Origin: Vanessa cardui
Taxonomy: Eukaryota; Arthropoda; Insecta; Lepidoptera; Nymphalidae
Length of the DNA: 64,000 nt
NCBI RefSeq assembly: GCF_905220365.1
Contig: NC_061126.1
Location: 15,500,001 to 15,564,000, forward strand
Direction: 5' to 3'
The notes under the pieces: model-generated
Database searches by the model: none
Seen by the model: only the letters and a program-made list of their open reading frames with translations
What the model was told of the DNA's origin: nothing
In this document: piece by piece, positions 48,636 through 61,335 of the stretch
Layout of the letters: every line of letters begins with the position of its first letter
Numbering within the stretch: position 1 is the first letter of the stretch
Made by a program: the position numbers and the translations under genes

Positions 48636-49835
48636 TTAATTGCCATTTTTTGACAGTAAGCGAGCTTGTCTAGTCTTCTCCTGCCACCATTTAAGAGTTT
48701 CTTCGAACTGCTCGCGATCTTCAGGGGTCACTTGGATGTCGGGGAGTTCCTTCTTCAGTTCAACATCATCGTATTGCTGAGCATCGAGATAGCCATTTGT
48801 CTCCTCTTTAAATTTGTACTGGTTGTTCGATAACATCAAGTCGGGATTTATCGCTTCCAAAGGCATTTCAGATTCCTCTTCGAAGTTGGAATTGATCTGC
48901 TGGTGAATCGTTTCAGCGTATTTCACTTCGAAGTCGCCGTCTGTTTCGCTGCAGTAGGCTTGTTCAGGAATCACTGTAAACTGCTCCGCTGAATTTGGGA
49001 AAGGGAAATGACTGTCTAGAACGTGGGTGTTCAATTCATCTTGTCCAAGGAGGTCTGATGAGGGAGTCAGTGGCTGTCCAGCACCGTCTTCCTCCTCGTA
49101 TAAATGAGGAGTAGAAACTAGCTGAAATGTTTCAGAAGTCTGCAGGTTAATGTATTGTTGAGGTGGCAGTTGGTGAAGTGATCCGTCTAATTCATCTTCA
49201 TCCACGTCTTCATCATCTAAAGCGGGTGAGTTTAATGAATAGTAGCTTCTTTCCTGACTGTTTTCTCTTGGAGATGAAGATGCCGGCGACGGAAATGATT
49301 CCATAGATGGGCGCGAAAAATTTTCCTTGTCGGCGTGGCCGATGTTGAGAAGCGTTTCGAGATTGCGAATGTATTCCACGGCCATGCGCAGAGTTTCCAC
49401 TTTGCTCAGCTTTTTATTTGGTCCTTTATTTGAATTCGCGTTTTCAAAAGCAGAAGCGACTTCTTCTGGTATGTGACGGCGTAGAGCAGCGAAGCCGTCG
49501 TTGACTTGACGTACTCTGTTCCTTTCCCGCGCATTTCGCCGCGCTACCGCCAAAGGGGTCGGGGTACGCGAAGCCTCCTCGAGTGAGTTTTCACGAAGAC
49601 GCGGCCTTTTCACCAGAATGTTAGAATTCACGGGTTCGTTAGCACGCACTAATGACGTCACTGAAACTGTGTTTTGCGGAGATTGAACTTTTTGTTTCTT
49701 CCTCACTATAATAATTTCACGTTTCACACTGTTCACGTCGTTGTTGCTTATATTTATGGAATTATTCACGGACTCCTGCAACACCTGCGCCTTTAGCGGT
49801 GAGTTGCGGAACACAACGACGCCGATCGAACTCAT
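48636..49835 (-). CDS. ase: Achaete-scute family bHLH transcription factor, probable asense
   Basis: A nuclear transcription factor expected to bind E-boxes as a heterodimer with Daughterless and to act in neural precursors. It is a single uninterrupted exon of 399 codons, as is usual for achaete-scute genes, starting at ATG 49835. The bHLH is at residues ~97-163: basic region VARRNARERNRVRQVNDGF, helix 1 ending ALRRHIPEEV, a long loop rich in N/S/K, and helix 2 KKLSKVETLRMAVEYIRNLE. The length and an Asp/Glu-rich C-terminal half favour asense over the shorter proneural paralogues, as does a segment YINLQTSETFQLVST that resembles the Drosophila Asense stretch after the bHLH. The C-terminus carries EETLKWWQEKTRQARLLS. 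The presence of a CYP4G gene nearby supports the call. The alternative is another ASH paralogue. Confidence 0.85.
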   Translation of the reverse strand: MSSIGVVVFRNSPLKAQVLQESVNNSINISNNDVNSVKREIIIVRKKQKVQSPQNTVSVTSLVRANEPVNSNILVKRPRLRENSLEEASRTPTPLAVARRNARERNRVRQVNDGFAALRRHIPEEVASAFENANSNKGPNKKLSKVETLRMAVEYIRNLETLLNIGHADKENFSRPSMESFPSPASSSPRENSQERSYYSLNSPALDDEDVDEDELDGSLHQLPPQQYINLQTSETFQLVSTPHLYEEEDGAGQPLTPSSDLLGQDELNTHVLDSHFPFPNSAEQFTVIPEQAYCSETDGDFEVKYAETIHQQINSNFEEESEMPLEAINPDLMLSNNQYKFKEETNGYLDAQQYDDVELKKELPDIQVTPEDREQFEETLKWWQEKTRQARLLSKNGN

Positions 49836-51097
49836 TATGAAAGAATGATTTGCTTTTTTAACATATTATAACTGTTTACTTTTCATTAGTTCCAGCTCGG
49901 ATAGATGGAAAACGGCAGCTAGTTAGGCTAGACTATGACCAGGATGTGTGTGGACTAAGGTGGCGTCAGAGCGCCGGTCGCGACAGGAATGGCGCGTGCC
50001 ATGCAGCCGCACCTGGGGTGGCTCGCGGCTCGCGGGGGGATCAACAGGGGTAGTACTTACGTGTACTAGTTGCACACATGCCCTTCAATTCAAAGGGCGG
50101 AATGGAGTGGCGTCGTTGTTCTGCGTACAATTTATTTTTTGAAAAATATTAAAAAGTTTACTCTGTGGCATATTTTCATTATTATTTGAGTATATTAAAT
50201 AAATCAATTCGGCTACATCATAGATTAATTTAAATTTAAATTTTAAAATTTATTTGTTTATAATATACGATAATATTGAAAAAATACAAGTTGTTACAAT
50301 TACCATTATTCAATTATAAGTTTTAGTTTTTAAATATAGTCTACGTTACTTTTAAGTATATTTATTATTTTATATTTTTTCTTTATGACATATAAATTTA
50401 AAAATAAAATATCAAACTTGTATCATGGTCTACTCCGCGAACAGCGGCGGACAATAATTTCATGGGGTGTCGCACCCAACTACGATTCACGTCCATGTGT
50501 GAGTGTAGCACGCACACATGCATTATTTAGATGAAATGTGTATAGATACATATGTGAAATAACGGGCTTAAAACCGTTCGCGTGTTGCAAAGGAATTCGG
50601 AGTGCGCTGGCGCAGGGGATGCTTAATACTATTGGGATAAATTATTACACTGCGAGTTAAAATTCTGTTTACTGGAACTACGATTTCACATTTTAAATTA
50701 AATAATATCTCAAACTAGCGATCCGCCCGACTTTGAAGGGTTATTAATAAAGAAAATCATATAGTATAAGATTTATTTGTTTCCTATATACATATGGCTG
50801 TAAGGTAGCTAATAATCAGTGATTTTTCCTTTGAAACAAAATAATTTTACCTCTTTACAATATTAGTAAACATGTTTATTATTAATTCGAATGAAATAAC
50901 TATTTCAGAGATGGAGACAAAATTTTAAACGCTTAAAGCAACTGTTTATGTTCACTTAAGACGATCTAGTCAATTAAGCTAATGAAATGATAAGTGTTTA
51001 TATTTTTAACGGAAACATCTTGTTAGCAGTTTACTTGAGCGAATCAAGAGATAGATATTATTAATTACCGTGAGTTTCGCTAGCTGTCTACGTACGG

Positions 51098-51114
51098 ACA
51101 CACACACACACACA
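51098..51114. repeat. (CA)n microsatellite
   Basis: A short run of ACACAC repeats. Confidence 0.8.
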
Positions 51115-51379
51115 ACCTGCGTGTACACACACTTCTATTCGCCTACGCCAGCTGCCTGATGCCTTTATGCTTTGTGTTGTGGCACGCGCCACTTCTATGA
51201 CCATTCTTCACTATCGTAGTAATCTATAAAACTAGATAACCATACGCTGTTTATTGGATTATCGCTCCTATATATTTCATATTAAGGTTGATTTCTATTA
51301 ATGTAAAGTGACATATGTAAACTTGATCAGATTTAATGGGATGCAAGTATTGTGGTAATGATTATTATCGTAACAGAAT

Positions 51380-51570
51380 ATCGCCGGTTCAAATAGAGCC
51401 AACCACTGAGCCATCACAGACGATGTAATTTATCTCGTATTCAATACTGGAGAAAAATTTTCGTGAACCCACATGTGTCGGAAATGATGGTGGCACATGT
51501 TTATCACCGACTCGTGTAGAGGCAGAGTGGTGGAATAAACTCCAAGCCTTCTTCTTAATAAGTAGTCGTA
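51380..51570 (+). repeat. Strongly decayed SINE family A
   Basis: GCCGGTTCAAATAGAGCC, ATCTCGTATTCAATACTGGA and AGAGTGGTGGAATAAACTCC keep the family-A order with many changes and a rearranged head. Confidence 0.45.
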
Positions 51571-52521
51571 CTAGTCCCTATTCGTGTACTGTTATTATAA
51601 ATCTTGGGTATATCTTTGTAACGCAAACGCCTGAACTACTCCTGCAGCAATGTAAGAAACTGGGAAATAGTATGATATTGTCTGTAAGGCGTATTTAAGT
51701 ACAACTTATAACTACTAAGGAGACGCTATCACATTTCATGGTGTAGAATAACCATTTCATCTTTACATTGTATAGAACAAAGTCGCTTTCCGCTCTCAGT
51801 CCTTATGTATGCTTAGATCATTAAAATTACGCAACTGATTTTGATCCTGTTTTTTTAGTAGATAGAGTGATTCGATTGATTTTTGTATACAATACATGGA
51901 CAATATAGTAAAGATTCTGACTGAATCTAACCTAGTACTATTATGTTGTAGTATAATATATTTACCGTAAATTATATGTACCCAGATAGCTCCTGATAAC
52001 GTTGAATCTTCCTTAATTCCGGGGAAGAAAGTTAAGAAAGCATAAAATGTTTTGTAAAAGTATAAGAAATAAAATGGTACAGACACTTGTATTATTATTA
52101 TTAATTTATTAAATTGCAATTATCTTTGAATTAACAATAATTGAATTTAAAATGCTAGTACGTTAAAAAAATACACTGTGATAAATATAATATTTAATTA
52201 TGTGTGAAGTGTGTAAGTAAATTTTTTATACATATTTACAAATAATTCAATATTTCATCCTATGAATGTTTACGTAGCAAGCTATATTATTCGTGAATAA
52301 TGTGGGGTGTAAATTAAATTCATATCATATAATTTTCTTTATTATTAAAATCCACTCTTACGAATCCTTAGCGAGTCGCTAATAACGAAGTGTATATAAC
52401 TCATAGTAATCAAATTCCAATTAAAATGTATCTTATTGGTTTATTACCTTAACTTTAGTTTATAAAGCTGGTACATTGTCTCTGAGCTCAGGACTGCCAG
52501 TCAGACTCTAAACATTATTTA

Positions 52522-52750
52522 CAACAACAACAACAACAGCCAGTAAATTCCTACTGCTGTGCTAAAGGCCTCCTCTCCCTTTGAGGAGAAGGTTTTTTGG
52601 AACATGTTCCACCACGCTGTTTAAATGCGACTTGGTGGAATACACATGTTTTTCTTCACTGATGAGTACGAGATGAATTATAAGGACAAATTAAACACAT
52701 GAATCAGCATCGCTTAAGATACACGCGTTCTAACCACTGGGCCATCTCGA
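52522..52750 (-). repeat. SINE family A, minus orientation
   Basis: A (CAA)n start (the tail on the minus strand), then GCCTCCTCTCCCTTTGAGGA, CCACCACGCTGTTTAAATGC and the head complement TTCTAACCACTGGGCCATCT. An internal part near the middle is deleted. Confidence 0.8.
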
Positions 52751-55700
52751 AACATTATTTGGTGATACGGTATATAAGGTAGGTTATATATTCTATAGTA
52801 TAAGTTCACACTTTGTCCACCTAATATTGTCATTAATATTGGATTAGCTACTAGCTAATTTGTCCCGGCTTCGCAAGGGAATTTAAAGTTAAATTTACGA
52901 ATCCCCTCGTGAAGTTAGAGGTTCCCAGTTCCTTAGGTTATGTTACGAAAATAGTGCTGATTTTAAATATCAAGTCAATTGGATCTCTCGTGTAGCAGAC
53001 ATCGTAATGACTATAAGTCGAGAAGGATAACTAGTATATAAAGTATATAAGTCTTGTATTAAACTTAAAGTAAAAAGTTAGTTTTAAATAAAACTCTTAT
53101 CTTAAGCCCTAATACTGTGAAAGTGCATCCTGTAACTCAAGATGTAATTTTTTCGTCCACAATCCGCTCAGTAAGGTGATTCCCGCCATCTTGCAAACAT
53201 GTGGGTCCCGTACAAATGTACACCATAGGGATTAGAGCTATATTTAGTTTAACCATATGTTTATTGCTCCGAAGAGGAAGGTGTAGCAAATATGTGTTTG
53301 AATTGCATGTGAGTTGGAAGTGCTGTCTAAATATTGTAACCCTTTCACATTTTTTGCTCACTGTTGAAATATATTTAAAAACCTATTTTAGGGATCAACT
53401 AAATAAGTAATTACGCGAGGTCATAAATATTTCTGTCTCAATATATTTTGAGATTTGTTTCATCAACAAATAAATAAATTTAAAACGAATTTTTGTTCCC
53501 ATTCAAAACTCCCTGGATACCTAAATGCTAACATTGAAAATCAAATACGGTACACGTGATCGTATAAAGAATTCTAACAAAAACATCTAACCTGCTCAAA
53601 TCTAAAACAGCTGTATTTATAACCCTTGGTCCAATCGACCGAGTTACCTTCAAATGCATTAACCTATCTCAATACAGGTCGCCTTGAAATAGTTAGGCTA
53701 TTCAGACTTCAGCCAGACGTGCTATTATTTCTTATTAGAATACAAATAAAGGGAAACCTTCAACTTGATAATGGAATGAGCTAAGGTCAGTAGCACAATG
53801 TGTACTGCATCTACAGGACTAGACCGTAATAAGCGTTCATTCGGTTGCTATAAGGGGGAGTTCTAAGGCCCTTTGTACGCAACTTCCTATATCGTTGAAG
53901 GGTTTAAATTATGATTGGAACTAAGAGTTTGATATTTTATAGTACGAATATTATTTACAGTGATATTGTATCAGAGAGTTAATCTTGTTGTTTTATGAGT
54001 ACATATATCATACAATATTTTACTAACTACATAAGGAATTGTGTTTTATAAAGTTTTAATATATATTTTTGAGAAAAGATATTTTAAATAAACTCATTAT
54101 TTATAGTATTATTGTATTATAGAAATAAGTCAAGTTATTATTCTGATGGAAATAAACAAAAGGAATTAAAAGTGATAACGTTTGTTTAACAGATTTCCCT
54201 TTCATTTGATCTGTTCGAAAGTCTCTTTGTTACCGGGTCGAAGGTAGAATCTCAGCGAATGACTTCCCATGGCTTTCTTCACGTTCCCTTTCATCACACG
54301 TACAGCAAAATTAACAATCATAACATCCAATGCGCTTTCAATTTGTGGTCCAGACACAAAACGCTTTTCAAATTATTCTTTCTCTCCAGACGAACATTCA
54401 GAAACTTGCCCCTTGCTTGGAGTCCTTCTTACTGCAATTGAATGAACTGCTCACGTCCTACAAACTTACATTATTTACAAGGAATTATTGTTGCCATTCG
54501 ATTATGTTCCTAAAGTTTTAGCCCATAAGGTCGGTTAGCAGGTTCTGTGGTGTCTTGGCGATGGAACAAGATTGGGTCTGGTAGTTGTTCCGTTCAATTA
54601 TTTAGCACTTTTCAATGGTAGAAACCGTTACATGCTGAGTACCTTGTTTATGCTTGGAGAATTAAAATTTGAAGACTTTACTTTATGTAACTTGTGTTAT
54701 ATAATCGTATACCCATGTCTTAATTATATTGCAATGTTTATTATTATGAAAAATGAATATGTACGTATTACAAAATAACTAAAGTACTATATATTATTTT
54801 ATACTAGATATTAATCAAGGAAAAAGTATAAAACTGGCAGATGTTTGTGCCCGCGCCATCTTACACACAATAAACTGCATGATATATTTTGTCTTTATCC
54901 ACGTAAGGGATTTTGGGGGAAGAAGAAAGAGAGAAAATATCGATTAGGGGATGTGACGAGGGTTTTGCCACGTGACCTCGGTTTCGTTCACTCACACATG
55001 CGCAACGAACCCTCGATTATTTTATTGATTTGAAGAAAAAATCTCTGCGATTAATGTTATTATTAACGCTGTTATGGGTTATTGGAAATGTATCTAGAAG
55101 TAACGAAGATTAGAAAACATACCAATATTTAAGTTATTATATACGTGGACTATATTAATAAATATCTAAATTTAATTTATCTGATATTATTAACTACATA
55201 GGTAATTTAAACGAAAACTATAATTACTAGTCTTTAAATGCCTTACTACTGGGGAAATACATATATGCAATTATTTTAATTTAGGATAATACACGTGTGA
55301 AATAATTTTAATCTGATTTATTAATGAAACATGAGATGAGCTATAAATACAAATTACATACATGAATGTTCAGTGGTACTTTGTCTCGTTAGTCAGAAGG
55401 TTTACTGATGTTCGTCTTACAACTGGTCATTCAAAGACGTAATAGCTACATTAAAGCTTACAACGGAACAAATTAGAGAGTAGCGGCGTTTGTAAGAGTC
55501 TCCTATTAGTTCATAGTGATCAGTATATCATCCACTCGTTGGCTTCCGACAATTTGGAGCGCGTAAGAAAAACAAACTACTGGACTCGCGTATTAAGTTA
55601 CACTACTTAAACTGTCATCAGCCGCCACCCACACGCTCGATTTCGTTTTTTATTCATATTTTTTGGACGACTAAATAGATTTCCTGTCAGAAAAACAAAC

Positions 55701-56733
55701 ATACACGTCGATTGAATCCGAAATCTTTCGTTTTAGTACGTCTCCTTGCGGATGAATGATGGATTTCGAATGACTTGAGTTTTGACGGATGGAGCTTCCG
55801 ATATTAGAAAATTATAGGCGTCCCAAACGTTACGTGAAGATAATAATTATTATAAAGTTATTTGCTGTATAAAGGTATGCGAATATTCGAATTATTATTG
55901 CGGGTGGTCTAATTTGTCACAAACTAGAGCTTCCTGTTCGAAAGATTAAGGTTGAAATGTCAAATTTATCTGTTCATCTCCGCCGTTTAAGGGAAATATA
56001 TCAAGTTTTATAAAATTTTGGAATAAAAATCGATTTGACGGAGCGTGCGCAGCGATCATAATCGTCTTTGTGTGAGGATTGCCTTCATAGTTCAGTAGCC
56101 AAGGATTAGACTAAAAATAAAAACGTATTTTAAATTCTGTTTTATTTTATGTAAGAAAAACAACTACAACATATTTTATACATTTTTAAAATAAGTAATG
56201 TTATAATTCTGTTTTTTTTTTTGTAAACTCTTCAGGCCTAAGCTTCATTAATGACAAGCATATAACTGACTTAGGGAATATTCAAATGTTGATGTTTTTG
56301 GTCAGAATGATGATTTGATGTAATAACATACAATTAAACAATTGATAGAATAATTTAGTGGTACTTGTCCATCTTCGAATACACAACATTTAGTTTTAGA
56401 TTGAAGATGGCTACTAAATAGACAATTGGCTTTCCAATATCGAATACCTTTGTGGGTCTAAAATAGAAAACGGTAGAGCACTAAAGCATTCATTTGTTTT
56501 AAAGATGACTCTTTGTATGGGTCGCTTGCCTAACGTGAAAAGGGGCTGAAGAACGGCCGATATTTTATTATGTTGTTACTAAGTTATATGTGATAGAAAG
56601 TCAGTCCTCAAGTTATCATCATATATTAGATATAATCAGTTATCAAGAGACGTGATTGTTTTGGATCGCATTCAAACTGTTTCGATTCAATTTCTTGCAA
56701 TTTAAAAAAAATGCATGTAAGTAAAAAGTAAGT

Positions 56734-57017
56734 AACAGCCTGTACATTTCCCACTGCTGAGATAAGGCCTCCTATTCCATTAAGGAGAGGGTTTACAACA
56801 TATTGCATCACGCTGTTCCAATGCGGGTTGGTGGAATGCACATGTGACAGAATTTCGATGAAATTAGACACATGCAGGTTTCCTCATGATGTTTTCCTTC
56901 ACCGCCGAGCACAAGATGAATTATAAACAAAAAATATATATAGTGGTGCTTGCCTGAGTTTGAACCCGCAATCATCGGTTAAGATGCACGTGTTCTAACG
57001 AATGGGCCATCTCAGCT
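56734..57017 (-). repeat. SINE family A, minus orientation, near full length
   Basis: It runs from AACAGCCTGTACATTTCCCA to ATGGGCCATCTCAGCTC, with B-box complement GAGTTTGAACCCGC. Confidence 0.85.
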
Positions 57018-57164
57018 CTACATGTTATATTCCTAATTATTTGTATTAATAACATATATCAATATAGACTTCGATTTTTGAACCAAAATTTAATGTAAAA
57101 AATACATCGAAATGTATCTAAAAAGTTTACAACTAGAAATTCCTATTATACCCCGCTAAGGAAG

Positions 57165-57560
57165 TTGTATTACGGGCCGCATTTTTTACCACATGATGCG
57201 ATCGGACAGCGAAAACAGATATCAATCTCTCACTGTGGAATATTCGATCGAAACGCACAGGGGCAGCACCGTCACTACCGGGGACACCGCTTTGATTTAC
57301 GGGGAATAAAAATTTGGGACGATTTAGCGGCGCAATTAAAATATTTAAAGAGCCACCCTCAGTGGGTGGTGGGCGACAGTTCTCACGAGCCTATTAAATA
57401 TAATTTTGTTTGGTTTTGTTCCTGTCTTTGTGGGCGGAGACTGTCCCCGTATTTATTGTCGTGGACATCTCGGCGTACTTTGACGTGTTTTATGACGAGC
57501 GCATTCGGCACGGTGGCGTTTTGCAATTTTTTATAGTTTACTTCCTATGTGGAAACGAAA
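57165..57560. other. GC- and CpG-richer island of unknown nature
   Basis: About 400 bp distinctly richer in CG dinucleotides (for example CGATCGGACAGCG, GGGACGATTTAGCGGCG, CGAGCGCATTCGGCACGG) than the flanks. Long frames are open on the plus strand in two phases (57165-57536 and 57410-57592), but the proteins match nothing I know. It could be a decayed mobile-element exon, an unrecognised exon, or a regulatory element. Confidence 0.35.
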
Positions 57561-57639
57561 TTATTTATTCAACGAGTCTTTTTTGCTACTAAAACAAAGG
57601 AACGTTTTTTATCATATCTGATTTGGGTGTAGCAATATA

Positions 57640-57800
57640 TAGAACTGGCTGTGCCCTCGACCTTATTGAATTTAACAAAAAAATATTATTATAGCCTAAG
57701 TTACAGACAGATCTCGTCAAAATTGGTTCAGCCGTTCTAGAGAGTAACTGAAACAATAGCGCAGACAGACAGACAAAAATTGTTAAAATTGTTACTTTGG
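57640..57800 (+). repeat. Family-C repeat
   Basis: AAAATTGGTTCAGCCGTTCT, GCAGACAGACAGACAAAAAT and GTTAAAATTGTTAC are phrases I recall as common in lepidopteran interspersed repeats. Class uncertain. Confidence 0.55.
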
Positions 57801-59214
57801 TGTGTACCGTGTAGACATACGTATGTATTGAGTAAAAAAAGGCTATTTTAATATTACAAACAGATGCTCCATTTTTATTGTACGTATAGATAATATAATT
57901 TCTAGTCCGTGTTATGTGTGCATGTTAATCTCTTCACTTCGTATGTAATTTGATCCAAAAATACAGTTAAGTTTGCACATGTTTAGTGTTATGTATAAGC
58001 AATTATATCGAGGCGCAGCGGGTATTCTGCAATTATGTACTGGTTTATAAATTGGAAACCGACAAGTTATAATATCATGACAATTAATTGCCCGTTATTC
58101 AAAGAAGTAACCCTTTGGAGTCGAGTGGGCCGTTTGTCCAAATGTCAACATTCATAACCGCGCGATGTTATCAACGGAGCGCATACGTGTAGTGTTGGCA
58201 TTAAAATAAATTCTATTATAAACGATTTGTGAAATGCGTTGTCAGCATGACGCGAGCCGCGCTTAGTGAAATCAAACTTTTTTGTTCGACAATAGGCATA
58301 ATAGTTTTGTCCTCTGACAACGCTGATGAAATGTCTTAGTGATTTCACAGCATGAGTCTGGCGGACCGTTCACCGTTTGGAAGCTGCCACCCGCTTTGTA
58401 ATATGGGTGAAATTAACATATAATGTTCATTTTTAACTCTTTGCATTAAGTGGATGTCGGACCGAGGTAGTAAAAGATGGAATTAAAATAGTTTATCTTT
58501 ATGCCTCGACCGGGAACGATGCATGTCATCGGTTGGGATAGGTCGTTAGTATAAATCTGCGCACCAGATCGGACATCAGCGGTACTCGGCCCTTTAAATC
58601 ACGAACCCTGAACACGGAGCGTGTGTACTAATCTATTGCAATAATTTCTGAGGCGTTAAAATGAGTCCGGCCGGTGTCGGCTCGCAACTGAACAATTTAA
58701 TTGAATAAAATTAGCCAATAAACTTCGCCTGTCGAAGCCTACCACAATGGAATACCGCTGCCGCACTCGTAAACTTGCTTTATTTACTGGAGCCTCCTTC
58801 GGGAATCCACATTACGAAGTCTCAATACACCATTGGAATCATTTACATGTGTTCATACCTTTCAAAGCAACTTAGAGGATTGTGTGTTGTTTAACGCTTC
58901 GAAAAGTTTTACGTTAGAAAATAAATTTTATCCCGACTTTGGTTTAACCATTGCTTATGGTGAAGGCAAGCGAATTTACCTTTTATTTGTTTTGGTTTAG
59001 AGTTTTAACGTCCTTGGGTCATTTTGAGATCTTTATCTGTTTTGTGACGTCATAAATTGAGCTCTATGCAGGAGCTTTGAGTTTCTTTATTGTCGGACAT
59101 ATTTCGTTTATTTAATTATAACGTACATATATAATATTGACCATTTTTTTATTTAATGAAAAGAGTATGCAATTATAATAATACCTCCTACACATACAAG
59201 TATTTTTCCAATCC

Positions 59215-59370
59215 TAATTAATATTATAAATGCGAAAGTGAGTTTGTTTGTGATGCATTTACGTTGGTTAGGGTACAAAAAAGTTAGTAGCATACTTAAA
59301 ACCTCCGAAGATACTCCCACACCCAATATCAGATGGGGGCGAAGCCGCGGTACGTAACTAGTATAATGTA
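59215..59370. repeat. Family-C related repeat fragment
   Basis: AATATTATAAATGCGAAAGT and CAGATGGGGGCGAAGCCGCG followed by AACTAGTATAATG resemble the ends of interspersed repeats seen elsewhere in the window (31540, 50715, 52850). Confidence 0.45.
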
Positions 59371-60340
59371 ATACTTGGTGGTGTAAAAATACAGAGTTCG
59401 ATTTGAACCTTTAACTTGGTTCACTGTAATTCCCACCCAATCAAACTTTTAGTTTTAATTGAAAGGGAAGATAAAGGATTATTAGAAATTTCTTGAAAAA
59501 AGTCCTTATTAGGATATCGTTACTTAATAAAAGGATTTTTATAATTAGGCGATTGGATTGGCAGTTGCACCGAATCAACTATTACAGGTGCTCGGAACAC
59601 GCACGGCCGCGGGGGTGCCACCAAAACGAGCTGAAGTCTTAACCAGAGGACCTGTTTATATCATTATTAACTTTAGTGATGACCACTATTTAGAATTCAT
59701 CTATCGATATTCATTTCGATTCGATTTCCATATTTAAACATTTACGACATTTAGTGACGGCCAATTGTTTAGAAATGTAAAATTTGACTGAAGATTGTAG
59801 GTGCAAAAACTATTTTTTGTTTATAATTCGTCTTATGGCGGTTAGAGAAAGAAAGCCTGTACGTGTCGGATAAAAATCTCTTGGAGCGGTGTGAAATTAT
59901 CTAAACCTTCTTGATAGATATATATAGATAGATAGATCTAAAAAGAGGTCTGGGTCAGCATTTACAGAAATATGCTATACCTATCGAGTGATACTCGTTA
60001 TTAATTATATATTTAGTGATACAAATTTCACATTTATGGACTAGAAAAATTTAAAGGCGTAAACTACTACGATTGTTGTATAGATGTTTGTTATGTAATC
60101 GTTGTTGTAATTAGTTTTAGCGTCCAACACTATCGTGCGTCAAAGGGGCAAGCTGCGACCGCCTACTGATTGTAAAACAAAGCGTGTCACCTCTCGCTCG
60201 CTAAATTAAGAGATGAAATTATCCCAAAAACAAAACTTGTTGATTAACACTTTTGAATCTTTCAAGTATTTGTAAACAAAGTTTTTGCAATATTCTGATG
60301 ATTTACATATATTGACATTTTTGTTTTTATTTAGTATTAT

Positions 60341-60600
60341 GAGTCGAGATGGCCCAGAGGTTGGAACGCGTTCATCTTAACCGATGATTGCGGGTTCAAA
60401 CCCAGGAAAGCACTGCTCAATATTCAAGTGCTTAATTTGTATTTATAATTCATCTCGTGCATACATCTGCTAATTTTATAGAAATTCTGCCCCGTATATA
60501 TTCCTCCAACCTGCATTGGGACAGCATGGTGGAATATGTTTTAAATCTTCTCCTGAAGTGAGCCTTAGCCCAGCAGTGGGAAATTTACAGGGTGTTGTTA
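60341..60600 (+). repeat. SINE family A, plus orientation
   Basis: Head GAGTCGAGATGGCCCAGAGG, B box GCGGGTTCAAACCC, tail GGGAAATTTACAGGGTGTTG. A short internal deletion follows CATCTCGTGC. Confidence 0.85.
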
Positions 60601-61139
60601 TTTACGGCTCCACGTGTAGTCTGTTTTTTTACCTTAGGTAATGATATCGCAAATGTATATTTACTAGCAGATCCTGAGATTAGCTCGTTGAAACAAACAG
60701 ACATATACTCCATTTTTAAAATACTAGTAGGTGTAGTTTAAATGGATTTTAAAGTAACAAATGTAAACTATTAATAATACTGATATCAAATCAGAGTCTT
60801 TTGAATTAAAGTTATTTAAACAAAACAAATAATATGTATCTTAGTAAACTCGATATAGAGTTTGATCGATTGCTTCAGAATCGTTTCCATTAATCGCTGT
60901 AAGGAGCGTCGTGCTTAAAATCGACCGATACTAGCCGATACATTCATTTATTTATTTTTTAGATTCACTAATATATTAATTACATGCATTATAAGAGACA
61001 CATATATCCATTCTTTAAGTAATTGTTTTATAAGTTTTAGTGTAAAAAATATTCACAATTTTTTTTTTATTATGATGAAGAAATGTTGTTTGTAGTGTTT
61101 TGGATTTTATTTTATTTATTTTTATAATGCTAACCTAAC

Positions 61140-61335
61140 TTTTTATTAAATAGACAGGCGGACGAGGAAATTGACTCGATGGTAAGTAGTTAATAATAAT
61201 ACATTAGAAATATTAACTATTCCTTTGGAACTAAGATATGATGGCCTTTGCCGCCTCATGAGCGTTGTTCTAATCAATCGACCTTCAAGTCGAAACACAA
61301 TACTGTACTGTACTGAGTACTACTGTACTGTGTAA
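61140..61335 (-). repeat. Decayed family-B copy, minus orientation
   Basis: CAGGCGGACGAGGAAATTGA, TATTAACTATTCC and AACACAATACTGTACTG follow family-B order on the minus strand. A CTGTA-type short repeat has expanded at the end (ACTGTACTGTACTGAGTACT). Confidence 0.55.

Noticed and set aside
57165..57536. 123-codon plus-strand frame, and an overlapping 60-codon frame at 57410
   Set aside because: No domain or family is recognisable and no splice context is convincing. Kept only as a compositional island.
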